64,000 nt of DNA from SXOA01 sp046153945 (GCA_046153945.1 JBJXFF010000168.1:1-64000); one strand, 5' to 3'; counted from the stretch's first letter, positions 18,939 through 28,332 are shown. A program made the numbers and translations. Notes: generated from the letters alone by a model not told the origin.

Positions 18939-19880
18939 ATGAAGTTCCCTCTGCCACTTGCCACGGCATTTCTGCTTGTGGCCACTTCGCTCGCCTCCGC
19001 CCAGCATCGGCTAATCACTCAGGGGAACGACAAACTCGCCATCGTTGGGAAAGACGGCAAGATCGAATGGGAACTGAAGTGGGGAGGTATCCACGACATC
19101 CATTTCCTCCCCAGCGGCAATATCATGGTCCAGCAGGGGGCCAGCAAGATTGTGGAAATCGATGCTAAGTCCAAGCAGGTCGTTTGGACTTACGATTCCG
19201 CCACTAGCAACGGCAATGCCAAGAAGCCGGTCGAGGTCCACGCCTTCCAACCGCTGGCGGATGGGACCGTCATGATTGCGGAGAGCGGCCCGGGGCGGAT
19301 CATTGAAGTCAATCGCGAAGGCAAACTCATTAGGGAAATCAAGCTCAAGGTCAACCATCCCCACCCGCACACCGACACCCGGCTGGCTCGCAAGCTGGAG
19401 AGCGGCAACTACCTCGTCTGCCACGAAGGGGACGGAGCGGTCCGCGAATACGACGGCAAATCCGGCGCGGTCGCTTGGGAATATGAAGTCCCCATGTTCG
19501 GCCAAGAGGCCCGAGTGGGGCATGGCCCCGAAGCTTTTGGCAACAAGTGCTTTGCCGCTGTCCGCCTGAAGAATGGCCATACCCTCATCGCCACCGGCAA
19601 CGGGCACAGCGTCCTGGAAGTGACGCCGGAGAAGAAAATCGTGTGGGAGATCCATCAAACAGACCTCCCCGGCATCACGATCGCCTGGGTCACCACACTC
19701 GAAGTCCTCCCCAGCGGCAACTACATCCTCGGCAACTGCCACGCCGGCGAAGGCCAGCCTCTGTTGGTGGAGGTGGAGCCCAAGGGCAAGAAAGTGGTCT
19801 GGCAATTCGACCAGTTCAGCCGGTTTGGAAATTCTGTCTCGAACTCCCAAATCCTAGACGCCGAAGGAGTCCTGCGCTAA
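18939..19880 (+). CDS. Secreted PQQ-like beta-propeller protein
   Basis: From the ATG at 18939 the 313-residue protein has a clear signal peptide (MKFPLPLATAFLLVATSLASAQ minus its last residues; cleavage after ASA). It then has a run of blades of the form 'G-K-IEWEL', 'VVWTYD', 'VAWEYEVP', 'IVWEIHQTD' and 'VVWQFDQF'. This is the recurrent strand pattern of PQQ/WD40-like propellers. Repeated LPSGN and LESGN turns support about six blades. There are no PQQ dehydrogenase catalytic motifs, so a binding rather than enzymatic role is likely. It is probably periplasmic or extracellular. An in-frame start 60 bases upstream would spoil the signal peptide. Confidence 0.8.
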   Translation: MKFPLPLATAFLLVATSLASAQHRLITQGNDKLAIVGKDGKIEWELKWGGIHDIHFLPSGNIMVQQGASKIVEIDAKSKQVVWTYDSATSNGNAKKPVEVHAFQPLADGTVMIAESGPGRIIEVNREGKLIREIKLKVNHPHPHTDTRLARKLESGNYLVCHEGDGAVREYDGKSGAVAWEYEVPMFGQEARVGHGPEAFGNKCFAAVRLKNGHTLIATGNGHSVLEVTPEKKIVWEIHQTDLPGITIAWVTTLEVLPSGNYILGNCHAGEGQPLLVEVEPKGKKVVWQFDQFSRFGNSVSNSQILDAEGVLR

Positions 19881-20044
19881 CGCACAATTTGCCCCGCTCA
19901 ACAAATAATCCGAAGCACAAGCAAGTGAAGAACCCGCGTCAACGGTCGGTAGCAAGGAGCGCAAAGTGTCCCGGCATCTCTTTTTGGCCAGGACATTTAC
20001 ACTCTGTCTCACGAAACTGAGCGCATCTTCTTACCCGAACTGAC

Positions 20045-20497
20045 CTATCCTACTTTACTTGACCCAGTCGAAGCCGCCACGGCGCGCGGATCGCGAAGAA
20101 TGCGGGTGAGTTTGTCAACGCCGTCCTGTTCTTCTTCCAGGATACCTTCCAGGAATAGAACCAAGGGGCGGTCTCCTTCGGCCATTGTCAGTGCTTCGCT
20201 GTAAAGCTTGACGGCTTTGGACTCGAATTCCATGGCGTGGTTCAGGAGTTCCTGCAAGTCGTCGGTCTGTTTGACCGGGTTTCGTTCGACCGTGGGAACG
20301 CCGCCCAGGGCGACGATCTTCTCCCCGACCTGCTTGGCGTGGCCGAAGGACTCCTTGGCACTGTCAAAGAACATGCCGGAATAGACCTCCCGCCAAAGGC
20401 CGGCGACAACGAAGCCAGCCTGAGCATATTGAGCGACGCCGGTCCATTCGTGACGAAGGCAGTCGTTGAGTTTGTCAAGGATTTTGTTTTTGTCCAT
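20045..20497 (-). CDS. Ferritin-like (bacterioferritin-type) protein
   Basis: The 150-residue four-helix protein resembles bacterioferritin: LNDCLRHEWTGVAQYAQAG with Glu17, SAKESFGHAKQ with His53, and AMEFESKAVKLYSEAL with Glu90/Glu92. A final helix, LEGILEEEQDGVDKL, follows. Compared with bacterioferritin's ferroxidase centre, the Glu of the first ExxH appears as Ser50, with a Glu one residue earlier. The second ExxH histidine position appears as Gly126, so di-iron chemistry may be altered or lost. GGACAT upstream of the ATG serves as ribosome-binding site. Iron storage or stress protection is likely but not certain. Confidence 0.75.
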   Translation of the reverse strand: MDKNKILDKLNDCLRHEWTGVAQYAQAGFVVAGLWREVYSGMFFDSAKESFGHAKQVGEKIVALGGVPTVERNPVKQTDDLQELLNHAMEFESKAVKLYSEALTMAEGDRPLVLFLEGILEEEQDGVDKLTRILRDPRAVAASTGSSKVG

Positions 20498-20982
20498 GGC
20501 GATGTCCTTTGCGTGAGAATTGGCTTTTCAACTGGAATCATAGGGGGCCATCGGCAGATCGTCTAGAGCACCCTAACTCATTTTAGGCAAATAGTTTGCG
20601 GCAATTCTTAGCGATACAAAATCTCACTCAAAATGCCTCAGGTGGGTGGGTTTCCCTGAGAACGGGTATCAAGTGGAGTGGATGGATTCTGTCGGCGGAC
20701 AATGGGCTGCGTGGCGACACCAACCGCTGCACGTCCAATACCGAAAAATGCGGTCCGTGATCAAAAAATGAATCAAAACCCCGGATTCCCACTTGATTTG
20801 GTTGACAATCCGCTTATCGTCGTTAAACTTTGGTACGGACCATGTTAAGAAATATGAACGAACGTGGATGGATCCGAGTTGACGGCTAATGATCGCCAGT
20901 CAATCGGAGTTTCAATCCCTGAAAGGCACCTTTTCTTGCTTGTGGGAGAGAGGCGTTTTTCGCAGCCACGATGGACTGCTCT
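20498..20982. other. 485-bp intergenic region between ferritin-like and Rrf2 genes
   Basis: There is no convincing gene here. The region is AT-richer than its neighbours and contains a candidate promoter for the Rrf2 gene at 20802-20829. It also holds a loose hairpin (CTCAGG 20637-20642 with CCTGAG 20655-20660). The long leader between that promoter and the Rrf2 start (about 150 bases) could hold regulatory sequence, but I see no recognisable riboswitch. Confidence 0.4.
20802..20829 (+). promoter_or_regulatory. Candidate promoter upstream of the Rrf2 gene
   Basis: TTGACA (20802-20807), a 16-base spacer and TAAACT (20824-20829), a four-of-six -10 match, form a plausible sigma70-type promoter about 150 bases before the Rrf2 start. 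Confidence 0.5.
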
Positions 20983-21396
20983 ATGAAACTCTCTCGCACT
21001 GTCGCTTACGCCGTCCGGGCCACCCTGCAGCTAGCCCAATTGGAATCCGACGGGCCGGTCCCTTGCAGCAAACTCGCCACGGAAGGGAAAATGCCCGAGC
21101 GGTTTCTGCTGCAGATTTTGCGGAATCTGGTGACCCACGGGATCTTGCGGTCCACGCGCGGAGTCGATGGCGGCTATACGTTGACCAAGCCGGCGGACCA
21201 GATCTCCCTCTTGGAAGTCATCGAGGCGATTGACGGTCCCTATGACAGCAGCTTGGAAATGGGTGAAGGGCTCGGGATGGATGTGCAGTCCCGGCTGCAG
21301 CAAGAACTGAAAGATGTGGCCAGCTCCAGTCGCCGTCGATTGGAAGCGATCAAGCTCTCGCAGTTGCTCAAAGCGCCGCCGATTCCACAAGACTAG
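20983..21396 (+). CDS. Rrf2-family transcriptional regulator
   Basis: From the ATG at 20983 the 137-residue protein begins MKLSRTVAYAVRATLQLA, the classic Rrf2 start, with an N-terminal winged helix-turn-helix (LATEGKMPERFLLQILRNLV, then RSTRGVDGGYTL). An extended dimerisation helix follows. The three clustered cysteines that bind an Fe-S cluster in IscR and NsrR are absent; the only Cys is in the early VPCSK segment. It therefore probably senses something else or uses a different ligand. An in-frame ATG four codons upstream (20971) is less likely. Targets are unknown; the ferritin-like gene lies just upstream on the opposite strand. Confidence 0.88.
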   Translation: MKLSRTVAYAVRATLQLAQLESDGPVPCSKLATEGKMPERFLLQILRNLVTHGILRSTRGVDGGYTLTKPADQISLLEVIEAIDGPYDSSLEMGEGLGMDVQSRLQQELKDVASSSRRRLEAIKLSQLLKAPPIPQD

Positions 21397-21463
21397 CCGA
21401 GTCATTGTTAGGGTGAAATGAAACCCCTAGTGTCAGCGCCCTCGCGTGCATTTCGTGGAACTC

Positions 21464-22279
21464 ATGCACCCTACTGAACCGTCTCCGCAAAACCTTGCTT
21501 CTCGTTTGGAGCTAGCTCTCTCTGCCGGCAAAGAAGCGGGTCGCCTGACGCTGAAATATTTTCAGCAGGATAACTACGCTGTCGAAAGGAAAGCGGACGA
21601 GTCACCGGTCACGATCGCCGATCGTGGTGCCGAAGAACTTCTCCGCAGTCGCATCGCTGCGGCATTTCCCGCGGACGGAATCATCGGGGAGGAATTCGGC
21701 CGCTCGGAGGGTTCGTCCGGCTTCACTTGGATTCTCGATCCGATTGACGGGACGAAGAGCTTTATCAGCGGCGTCCCCCTGTATGGGACGATGGTGGGAG
21801 TTGAGTTTGATGGGCGAAGCCTGATTGGCTTTGTATTCATGCCTGGGCTGAATGAAGGGGTTTATGCCTCCGTCGGCGGCGGAGCCTGGCACTTTCGTGG
21901 CGAGGAACCGCCGCGGCGTGCTCGAGTTTCTCAGCGGCCCCTCGGTGGCGGACTTTTTCTTACTTCGCAGGTTGATTCGTATGCCAAGCGCGGAGCGATG
22001 GACGTCTTCCATCGGCTGGAAAAGGCGACTTACGTGACGCGGACCTGGGGAGACTGCTACGGCTATCTGCTCGTTGCGACCGGGCGAGCGGAATTGATGG
22101 TGGACCCCATTCTGAATGTCTGGGATGCCGCAGCCGTGCAGCCGATTGTGGAAGAAGCCGGCGGAACATTCACCGACTGGAAAGGAAACCCCACTATTCA
22201 TGCGGGCGAAGCAATCGCGACGAACGGATTGGTGCTGGCAGAAGTGCTTGGGATTACAAAGCAATCGCCACTGCCGTAG
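21464..22279 (+). CDS. hisN: Inositol monophosphatase-family phosphatase, histidinol-phosphatase-like
   Basis: The protein of about 271 residues has the metal-binding motifs of the IMPase superfamily: GEEFG, LDPIDGTKSFISG and WDAAAVQPIVEEAGG. The IDGTKSFI and NVWDAAAVQPIVEEAGG forms match HisN-type histidinol-phosphate phosphatases better than plain inositol phosphatases. The likely reaction is removal of phosphate from histidinol phosphate late in histidine synthesis. That complements hisI at the start of the window, although the genes are unlinked. A GTG at 21446 is an alternative start six codons upstream. Substrate assignment is by similarity only. Confidence 0.8.
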   Translation: MHPTEPSPQNLASRLELALSAGKEAGRLTLKYFQQDNYAVERKADESPVTIADRGAEELLRSRIAAAFPADGIIGEEFGRSEGSSGFTWILDPIDGTKSFISGVPLYGTMVGVEFDGRSLIGFVFMPGLNEGVYASVGGGAWHFRGEEPPRRARVSQRPLGGGLFLTSQVDSYAKRGAMDVFHRLEKATYVTRTWGDCYGYLLVATGRAELMVDPILNVWDAAAVQPIVEEAGGTFTDWKGNPTIHAGEAIATNGLVLAEVLGITKQSPLP

Positions 22280-22329
22280 TTGGCTCTGTCCGTCTGCACC
22301 GCATCCTTTCTCACGGAGTCAGCAGGCCA

Positions 22330-23298
22330 TCAGATTTCCCAGTCCAGCGCCACGTCTAAGCTCACCGCGGAATGCGTCAGAGCGCCCACGCTGATCCGTT
22401 CCACGCCGGTTTCCGCGATAGAGCGGACGGTTCCCAGGTTTACGCCGCCACTGGCTTCCAGTTCGGTCGGCACTGAAGAGAGATTGCGCCGAAAGACCGC
22501 TTCGCGGAGCTGTTTGAGATTCATATTGTCGAGCAAGATGATGTCCGGAGCGGTGGGAAGAACCGCGTCGAGTTGGATGAGCGAATCGACTTCCACTTCC
22601 AGCATCATAGCGGCATTTTTGGGGTCGTCCGCGAAGTATACAGCGAGAAACTGCCTAGCTTTCTGGACGGCTTCGGCTGGCTTGTAGCGGGGGCCTTTCT
22701 TTCGTTGGCGGCCGAGTGCCAAGTGGTTGTCTTTTATGAGGATGCCGTCATACAGGCCGCCGCGGTGGTTGTTGCCTCCGCCGCAGCGGACTGCATACTT
22801 TTCCAGTCGCCGCCATCCGGGAGTCGTCTTGCGAGTATCGTAAATGCGGGCCGACGTTCCGGCGACTGCCGTGACATATTGCCGAGTCAGAGTCGCTACT
22901 CCCGAGAGCCGGCCAATGAAATTGAGCAAAACCCGCTCCGCAGTCAGCAGGTCTCGGGCCGAGCCGATCAGGCGTGCCGCCAGATCGCCCGCTTTGAGCT
23001 CATCTCCATCCTTCGCCAGCGGTTGCCAATCGGCTTGAACGGACATTTCATGGAGCGTGGTCCTGGCTGCCTCCAGCCCGCAGATGACACCTCCCTTGCG
23101 GACGACTACATGCGCGGAAGCGGTCGCATCTTCCGGTGCCAGGGCGAGTGTCGTCCAGTCATGCCCTCGGTCCAAATCCTCGGCCACCGCGAGCCGCACC
23201 AACTGGCGGCAGTCTGCCTCGACCTGGGGTGTCCACTCGAACTGGGTGTACTCTTTTTTCATGAGAAGGCGGGAAAGGAGAGGGCGGGCACAATCCAT
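22330..23298 (-). CDS. nadC: Nicotinate-nucleotide pyrophosphorylase (carboxylating)
   Basis: The 322-residue protein matches NadC (quinolinate phosphoribosyltransferase), which joins quinolinate and PRPP to give nicotinate mononucleotide in NAD synthesis. Visible signatures are AEDLDRGHDWTT, ERVLLNFIGRLSGVATLT, YDTRKTTPGWRRLEKYAVRCGGG, HRGGLYDGILIKDNHL, the LLDN turn and LEASGGVNL near the end. The catalytic Arg, Lys and His residues of the KTTPG and HR segments are present. The upstream ATG at 23298 adds a short tail; an internal ATG at 23262 (MKKEYTQFEW) is an equally plausible start. Neither has a clear ribosome-binding site. Confidence 0.95.
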   Translation of the reverse strand: MDCARPLLSRLLMKKEYTQFEWTPQVEADCRQLVRLAVAEDLDRGHDWTTLALAPEDATASAHVVVRKGGVICGLEAARTTLHEMSVQADWQPLAKDGDELKAGDLAARLIGSARDLLTAERVLLNFIGRLSGVATLTRQYVTAVAGTSARIYDTRKTTPGWRRLEKYAVRCGGGNNHRGGLYDGILIKDNHLALGRQRKKGPRYKPAEAVQKARQFLAVYFADDPKNAAMMLEVEVDSLIQLDAVLPTAPDIILLDNMNLKQLREAVFRRNLSSVPTELEASGGVNLGTVRSIAETGVERISVGALTHSAVSLDVALDWEI

Positions 23299-23340
23299 GC
23301 TAGCAAGAATGCTGGGGCATCGGGAATGTATTGACCCGGA

Positions 23341-24714
23341 ATGACTCGTCGGCGTACCATCCCGCGCCGATACTGCGCGCCAATTGTGGCGCGCCTGGCC
23401 AGATCAATGACGAAAACACGCAGCAATTCATGGTGGATATGGGTGGGGATTTTGGCCCTGGCGCTCGGGGTGCGCATCGGCTCTGGCATTTGGTGGCAAA
23501 GCCGGCTGCCGCAGGAGGTGAAGTTTCGGTTTGGTGATAGTGATTCGTATTGGGAGATGGGCAAAGGACTGGCTCAGGGGGAGGGGCTTCATTACGGGAG
23601 AGCCCGCATCTTTCGGACCCCGGGTTATCCGCTGCTGCTCGCCGGGCTCTTCAAGGTCTGCGGCGACGGCCGCGATGCCGCTCATGAGCCGCATGTCCTG
23701 TGTGGTCGCGTGCTGAGCGCAATTCTAGGGACCATCGCCGTGGGAGGCGTCGGAATTCTTGGATACTTGCTGTTTGGGACGCGAACGGCGGTTGTCGCGG
23801 GAGTGATGGCAGCGGTCAATCCGGAAGCAATCGCGCTCTCCACATTCGTGTTAAGCGAAGCACCGTTCTGTCCGCTGATGGTGCTGCATGTGGTTGCTTG
23901 GACCTTTGCCTGGAAATCGAAGGATGTAAAACAGCAAATCAGTTGGAGTCTTGCCGGCGGCATCGCGGCCGGACTGGCGACTTTGATGCGGCCAAGTTGG
24001 CTGTTGTTTCTGCCGTTCGCCGTGCCGATTGGTCTTGTCTTTTATCGCGAGCGACCCAAGCAGCTCATGATCGCCGCAGTCATGCTCGGTGGACTTTGCG
24101 TCACAATGCTTCCCTGGTGGGTCCGCAACTATCAAATTGCCGCCCGGTTCGTGCCGACGACGTTGCAAGTCGGCGCGAGCCTGTACGACGGCATTAGCCC
24201 CGATGCTACGGGCGTCAGCGAGATGAGTTTTGTCCCCCGATTCCGGCGAGAGCAGATTGCCGCCGATGAAAGGGCCGCAGTCTCCGGCGAGACGCTTGTT
24301 GGAATTTTCGAGGATCGTTTGGATCAACGCATGCAGCGAACTGCGGTCGCGTGGGCCGGGAAAAACCCTGGCCGAGTTGTGGAACTTGGCGGGATCAAGT
24401 TTCTACGCATGTGGAACCCGCTCCCTAACGCGGCCGAATTTCAAAGCACACTCCTTCGTGTGGCGCTGGCCATCAGTTACACACCGGTGATTTTGTTGGC
24501 CCTTGTCGGCCTGTGGCGGTTTGCACCGCGCGGCTGGCCCTATCTACTCTGCTTTCTTCCGGCAGTCTACTTCACCTGCTTGCACTGTGTATTCGTCAGT
24601 TCGCTCCGTTATCGCCAGCCGGCAATGCTGGTGCTGATTGTGCTTGCTGCTGCGGTAATAACGAGTTTTGTTCCAGGGTTGCAAGAGAAGGCTGGAGGAA
24701 AACACACCGCATGA
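23341..24714 (+). CDS. GT39/PMT-like membrane glycosyltransferase
   Basis: The 457-residue protein has about nine to eleven membrane spans. Its first extracytoplasmic loop, FGDSDSYWEMGKGLAQGEG, has the acidic, aromatic pattern of ArnT/PMT-type (GT39, GT-C fold) enzymes, which use polyprenyl-phosphate sugars on the periplasmic side. RTPGYPLLLAG and the ATLMRPSW segment are also typical. Acceptor and sugar cannot be read. The stop codon overlaps the start of the downstream AsmA-like gene (ATGA), so the two are translationally coupled. The first in-frame ATG is 23341; a second at 23407 just before the first helix may be the true start. Confidence 0.8.
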   Translation: MTRRRTIPRRYCAPIVARLARSMTKTRSNSWWIWVGILALALGVRIGSGIWWQSRLPQEVKFRFGDSDSYWEMGKGLAQGEGLHYGRARIFRTPGYPLLLAGLFKVCGDGRDAAHEPHVLCGRVLSAILGTIAVGGVGILGYLLFGTRTAVVAGVMAAVNPEAIALSTFVLSEAPFCPLMVLHVVAWTFAWKSKDVKQQISWSLAGGIAAGLATLMRPSWLLFLPFAVPIGLVFYRERPKQLMIAAVMLGGLCVTMLPWWVRNYQIAARFVPTTLQVGASLYDGISPDATGVSEMSFVPRFRREQIAADERAAVSGETLVGIFEDRLDQRMQRTAVAWAGKNPGRVVELGGIKFLRMWNPLPNAAEFQSTLLRVALAISYTPVILLALVGLWRFAPRGWPYLLCFLPAVYFTCLHCVFVSSLRYRQPAMLVLIVLAAAVITSFVPGLQEKAGGKHTA

Positions 24715-27700
24715 CGTCTCCCAAGCCCTCACTTGCTGTCCGCCTGCAACGCGCCATCACGCGTTTGGCAACGCTTGCGCTATTGGTGGCGGCTGGTGTG
24801 ATTGCGGCCAAGTATGTCTTCAGCGAGCGACTCGATGAAGGAATTCGCTCGCGAGTCGAGGCGGAGTTGCGGCGGAACTATCCTGGGTTGGAGGTGCATG
24901 TAAAGGCAGCCCGCCGCATTCAGGGAAAGGGGATTGAAATCCGCGGCCTCGTCATTTCCCAACCGGCCGCCCAAGGCGGAGAGATACTGCTGCAAGTGAG
25001 CGAAGTGCTGGCGGAGTGCGATACTGGCTTCCCAGATTTTGTGGCGCAGGATCCTAAATTCCGCCACTTGCACGTTCGCGGCATGAAGGTGAGGGCCAAG
25101 CGGACGGCAAACGGAACTTGGAACGTGGCTGGCCTCCTGCCACTTCCCAAACAGAACGGACCTTCGCCACCAGCGGAAATCAAAGAGGCAACGCTGGAAC
25201 TGGTCGATGAACACGCCGGCGGCAGTGGAAGCTTTGTCCTCCGCGACATTGAATTGTCCGTCAATCCTCAGCCGCAATTCAAACAGCCGGGAAATTCGCT
25301 GCTCAGCATTAAGGGCTCGCTGGGGGGCGATCATCTTGAACGAATTGAAATTGATGCCCTGCTCGATCCTGTTTCCGGCCAATGGAGCTTGAAGGGGCGA
25401 GTCGAGGGGCTGGAATTCAACCCCCGCATGCGGGCCGCGCTCCCCAGCGAACTGAGTTCAATCCTGCAGCCGCTGGCTTCGGTGCGGGGACGGACTCAGT
25501 TTGGCTTCCAGGTGACGCGTGGTGCAATCAACAAACGCGCCGCTGATCCACCGCCAGTTCAATTCTCCATCGACGGTCAGATTGCGGAAGGTCGAATTGA
25601 CGACTCGCGTCTCCCCGAACCGTTGACGGATGTCACGGCCTCCATCCATTGCGACAACACCCTCATTCGCATCGACGATCTCTCCGCCCGCTGCGGTCAA
25701 ACGATTGTCGAAAATCTCAGCGCCGAACTGCGCGGCTATGCGGCCAATAGTCCCCTGAGCATCCGCTTGATCGCCAAAAACATCGACCTGAGCCGCGTTC
25801 CTATCTCCTCTTTGCCCGCCGTAGTACGAGACGCCTGGGCCAGATTTGGGCCGCAGGGAAGGATCAACCTTTCGGGAAGCATCACGTTCGACGGGCGAGA
25901 TTGGCAGCCCTCGCTAACCGCGGAGTGCCTGAATCTGTCGCTGCTCTACAATCAGTTTCCCTATCGCGTAGGCGAGGGGGTTGGTACCATCCGCTTGGCG
26001 AAAAACCATCTCTCCGTAAATTTGCGCCTGGTTGGAGGGGGACAAAAGCTGTTCTGCACGGCCGAAATCGATAATCCTGGCCCCAACTATCTAGGCTGGC
26101 TGGAGCTCAAGTCCGCGGGACCGCTGGTGCTCGAGGACGGAATCATCCTGGCGATGGAGGAGAATGCACAGAACATCGTGCGGGACTTCAACCCTCGGGG
26201 CCATATTTCTTTTTCTGGCCGCGTGGAGCGGAATCTCGAGCGAGGGACGAACTTGCCGCGAGCCGTCGAGCATCGGCACCTCAACGTGCAACTGCACGAC
26301 ATGACGATTCAGCACGAGAGGTTCACCTATCCCATCGACAAGGTCACCGGCAAGCTGGAGTACCGCGACGGCGACTGGGTCTTTACCAACCTGGCCGGTC
26401 GCAATGACAGCGCCAGCATTACCGGCAGCGGATACTGGGTTGGCAAAGCAACCGACGGCAACCAACTCTCTCTCACTTTCCGGGCGCACAACGTGGCGAT
26501 TGAGGAAGAACTGCGTCTGGCTCTCTCCTCAAGCGTGCAGAATCTCTGGACCAACCTGCGGCCGCGCGGTACGGTCGATCAACTTGATGTCAGGATGAAA
26601 TTCAATCCGGCCACCGCGAAGTTCGGGGTGGAACTGGATGCCCATAAGCGGCCCGACGCCCCAGGCGGCCCCGTTTCGATCGAGCCGGCTTGGTTCCGTT
26701 ATCGATTGGATGATTTGAGCGGTGACTTTTACTATCGCGACGGCGTCGTCACGCTGGCGAACATGGAAGCGGTGCATGGCAAGACCAAGTTCGCAGCCGA
26801 CGGGACCTGTCGAATGGCCGGCGGCACTTCCAGCCTGCAACTCAAGCGACTGATTGCGTATCACATCGAATTTGACCAGGAACTCCTGTCGGCGCTCCCA
26901 CGTTCGCTCGGAAGCACGCTTGCAAAACTCAGTCCCGCGGGACAAGTCAACATGGACGGAAGTCTCGGTTTCGCGCTCCCGAGCGAAGAGGGTGCCAGTC
27001 CGCAACTAGACTGGAACTTGCTGTTTGTCTTTTCGGAAGGGAGCTTGCAAGCCGGCTTGAAAGTGGAGCACATGGATGGCGAAGTCCGCTTCATCGGGCA
27101 TAGTGACAGCCGGAACTTGCTCTGCCGCGGCGAGCTGGATATTGCGTCCGCCATGATGAACGAGATTCAGGTTACCAGCATTAAAGGGCCGCTGCTCATT
27201 GATTCAGAGCAACTATTGGCGGGAGTGAAGGTGGAACGTGGTGCGCGAACCAAGGCTCCGCGATTCATAACTGCCAAAGTGTTTGGTGACGGTGAACTCT
27301 CTCTCGACGGTCAATTGAAATTCAGTCCGGCCGGAGACTTTCAAATCCAAGCCAGCTTGGACCATGCCGATCTGGCGACCATCGTGGCGGACCTGCAACC
27401 GAGTGTGCGAGGAGTCACGGGAAAGGTCTATGGAACGGTCAACTTCGGCGGCACGACCGAAGGAGTGCATACTTGGCGAGGCGAAGGCCAGGTGAAACTT
27501 CAGGATGCCAATATCTACGAACTGCCGACGATGATGTCGGTATTGCAGGTGCTCAGTATCCAACGGCCGGACCGGAATGCCTTCACCGACAGCAACATGG
27601 AATTCAAAATCGAAGGGGACGATTTGGAATTTACCCACCTGGATTTGAACGGCGACGTAATCAGTCTGAAGGGGAAGGGACATGTGATCGGAGGTCGCGA

Positions 27701-27980
27701 ATTGCAGCTACAGTTCTATACACAGATCGGCCGGGACGAATTCCAGATTTTCCGGCCGCTGGTGGGAGAAATGAACCGACAGTTCATGCTTATCGAAGTG
27801 ACGGGACCGCTCGAGCACCCCATCTCGCGAAAGACGGCTTTCCCCAAGCTCAATGAGAACTTGCAGCAAATATTCCCCGAACTGGCCCGCGATGAACGTC
27901 CGGCACCGGCACCACGGAGCATGTTCACGGCGCCGCGCGAAGCACTAGAGCGGCGCGGGCTGATTCCCAAACGAAAATAG
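24711..27980 (+). CDS. AsmA-like large envelope protein
   Basis: From the ATG at 24711, with GGAGGA about 12 bases upstream, the 1089-residue protein has one N-terminal membrane anchor (about 17-36). A very long extracytoplasmic region rich in alternating beta strands follows, with an AsmA/TamB-like C-terminal region (about 820-1060: GVTGKVYGTVNFGGTTEG, LQVLSIQRPDRNAFTDSN, VTGPLEHPISRKTAFP). Such proteins form hydrophobic grooves that bridge inner and outer membranes and are implicated in lipid transport or outer-membrane biogenesis. The ATGA overlap with the GT39 gene and the 15-bp gap to the next gene indicate an operon. Confidence 0.8.
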   Translation: MTSPKPSLAVRLQRAITRLATLALLVAAGVIAAKYVFSERLDEGIRSRVEAELRRNYPGLEVHVKAARRIQGKGIEIRGLVISQPAAQGGEILLQVSEVLAECDTGFPDFVAQDPKFRHLHVRGMKVRAKRTANGTWNVAGLLPLPKQNGPSPPAEIKEATLELVDEHAGGSGSFVLRDIELSVNPQPQFKQPGNSLLSIKGSLGGDHLERIEIDALLDPVSGQWSLKGRVEGLEFNPRMRAALPSELSSILQPLASVRGRTQFGFQVTRGAINKRAADPPPVQFSIDGQIAEGRIDDSRLPEPLTDVTASIHCDNTLIRIDDLSARCGQTIVENLSAELRGYAANSPLSIRLIAKNIDLSRVPISSLPAVVRDAWARFGPQGRINLSGSITFDGRDWQPSLTAECLNLSLLYNQFPYRVGEGVGTIRLAKNHLSVNLRLVGGGQKLFCTAEIDNPGPNYLGWLELKSAGPLVLEDGIILAMEENAQNIVRDFNPRGHISFSGRVERNLERGTNLPRAVEHRHLNVQLHDMTIQHERFTYPIDKVTGKLEYRDGDWVFTNLAGRNDSASITGSGYWVGKATDGNQLSLTFRAHNVAIEEELRLALSSSVQNLWTNLRPRGTVDQLDVRMKFNPATAKFGVELDAHKRPDAPGGPVSIEPAWFRYRLDDLSGDFYYRDGVVTLANMEAVHGKTKFAADGTCRMAGGTSSLQLKRLIAYHIEFDQELLSALPRSLGSTLAKLSPAGQVNMDGSLGFALPSEEGASPQLDWNLLFVFSEGSLQAGLKVEHMDGEVRFIGHSDSRNLLCRGELDIASAMMNEIQVTSIKGPLLIDSEQLLAGVKVERGARTKAPRFITAKVFGDGELSLDGQLKFSPAGDFQIQASLDHADLATIVADLQPSVRGVTGKVYGTVNFGGTTEGVHTWRGEGQVKLQDANIYELPTMMSVLQVLSIQRPDRNAFTDSNMEFKIEGDDLEFTHLDLNGDVISLKGKGHVIGGRELQLQFYTQIGRDEFQIFRPLVGEMNRQFMLIEVTGPLEHPISRKTAFPKLNENLQQIFPELARDERPAPAPRSMFTAPREALERRGLIPKRK

Positions 27981-27995
27981 CGCCCGAGGTGTGTG

Positions 27996-28316
27996 ATGAG
28001 CATTGGCTCTTTAGGAATTATCGGCAGCATGGCCGGGACTTCGCTGGCTCAAAAGTCCGCCGAAGTGGACAAGACGCACCGGGACGCAGCGGATGCCTCC
28101 CGCCAGAACGATGCCACAGCCCGCGCCGAGAGCGCGGAAGGGATTGGCCAGACGGAAGAGGATTCACAAGCGGGGGAACGGGACGCCGATGGGAGGCGGC
28201 TGTGGGAGCGAAATGCCAAGACAAAGACGATGGAAGAGGCAGCTAGCACGTCCACAGCGGCCGTAACGAAAGACCCTGACGGCATATCGGGGGGGATACT
28301 CGACCTGACCGGATAA
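27996..28316 (+). CDS. Small hydrophilic hypothetical protein
   Basis: The 106-residue protein starts MSIGSLGIIGSMAGTSLAQ (weakly hydrophobic, but not a clear signal peptide). It continues with a charged Ala/Asp/Glu/Arg-rich helical stretch (TARAESAEGIGQTEEDSQ) and a C-terminal GGILDLTG. No domain is recognised. It follows the AsmA-like gene by 15 bp and has GAGG as ribosome-binding site, so it is probably the last gene of that operon. A GTG codon just before the ATG could also start it. Confidence 0.65.
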   Translation: MSIGSLGIIGSMAGTSLAQKSAEVDKTHRDAADASRQNDATARAESAEGIGQTEEDSQAGERDADGRRLWERNAKTKTMEEAASTSTAAVTKDPDGISGGILDLTG

Positions 28317-28332
28317 TTATTAGGCAAATGTC

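Noticed and set aside
24513..24710. Extended start of the AsmA-like protein
   Set aside because: The ATG at 24711 has a GGAGGA site and an ATGA overlap with the preceding gene; the extension would overlap the GT39 gene for nearly 200 bases.
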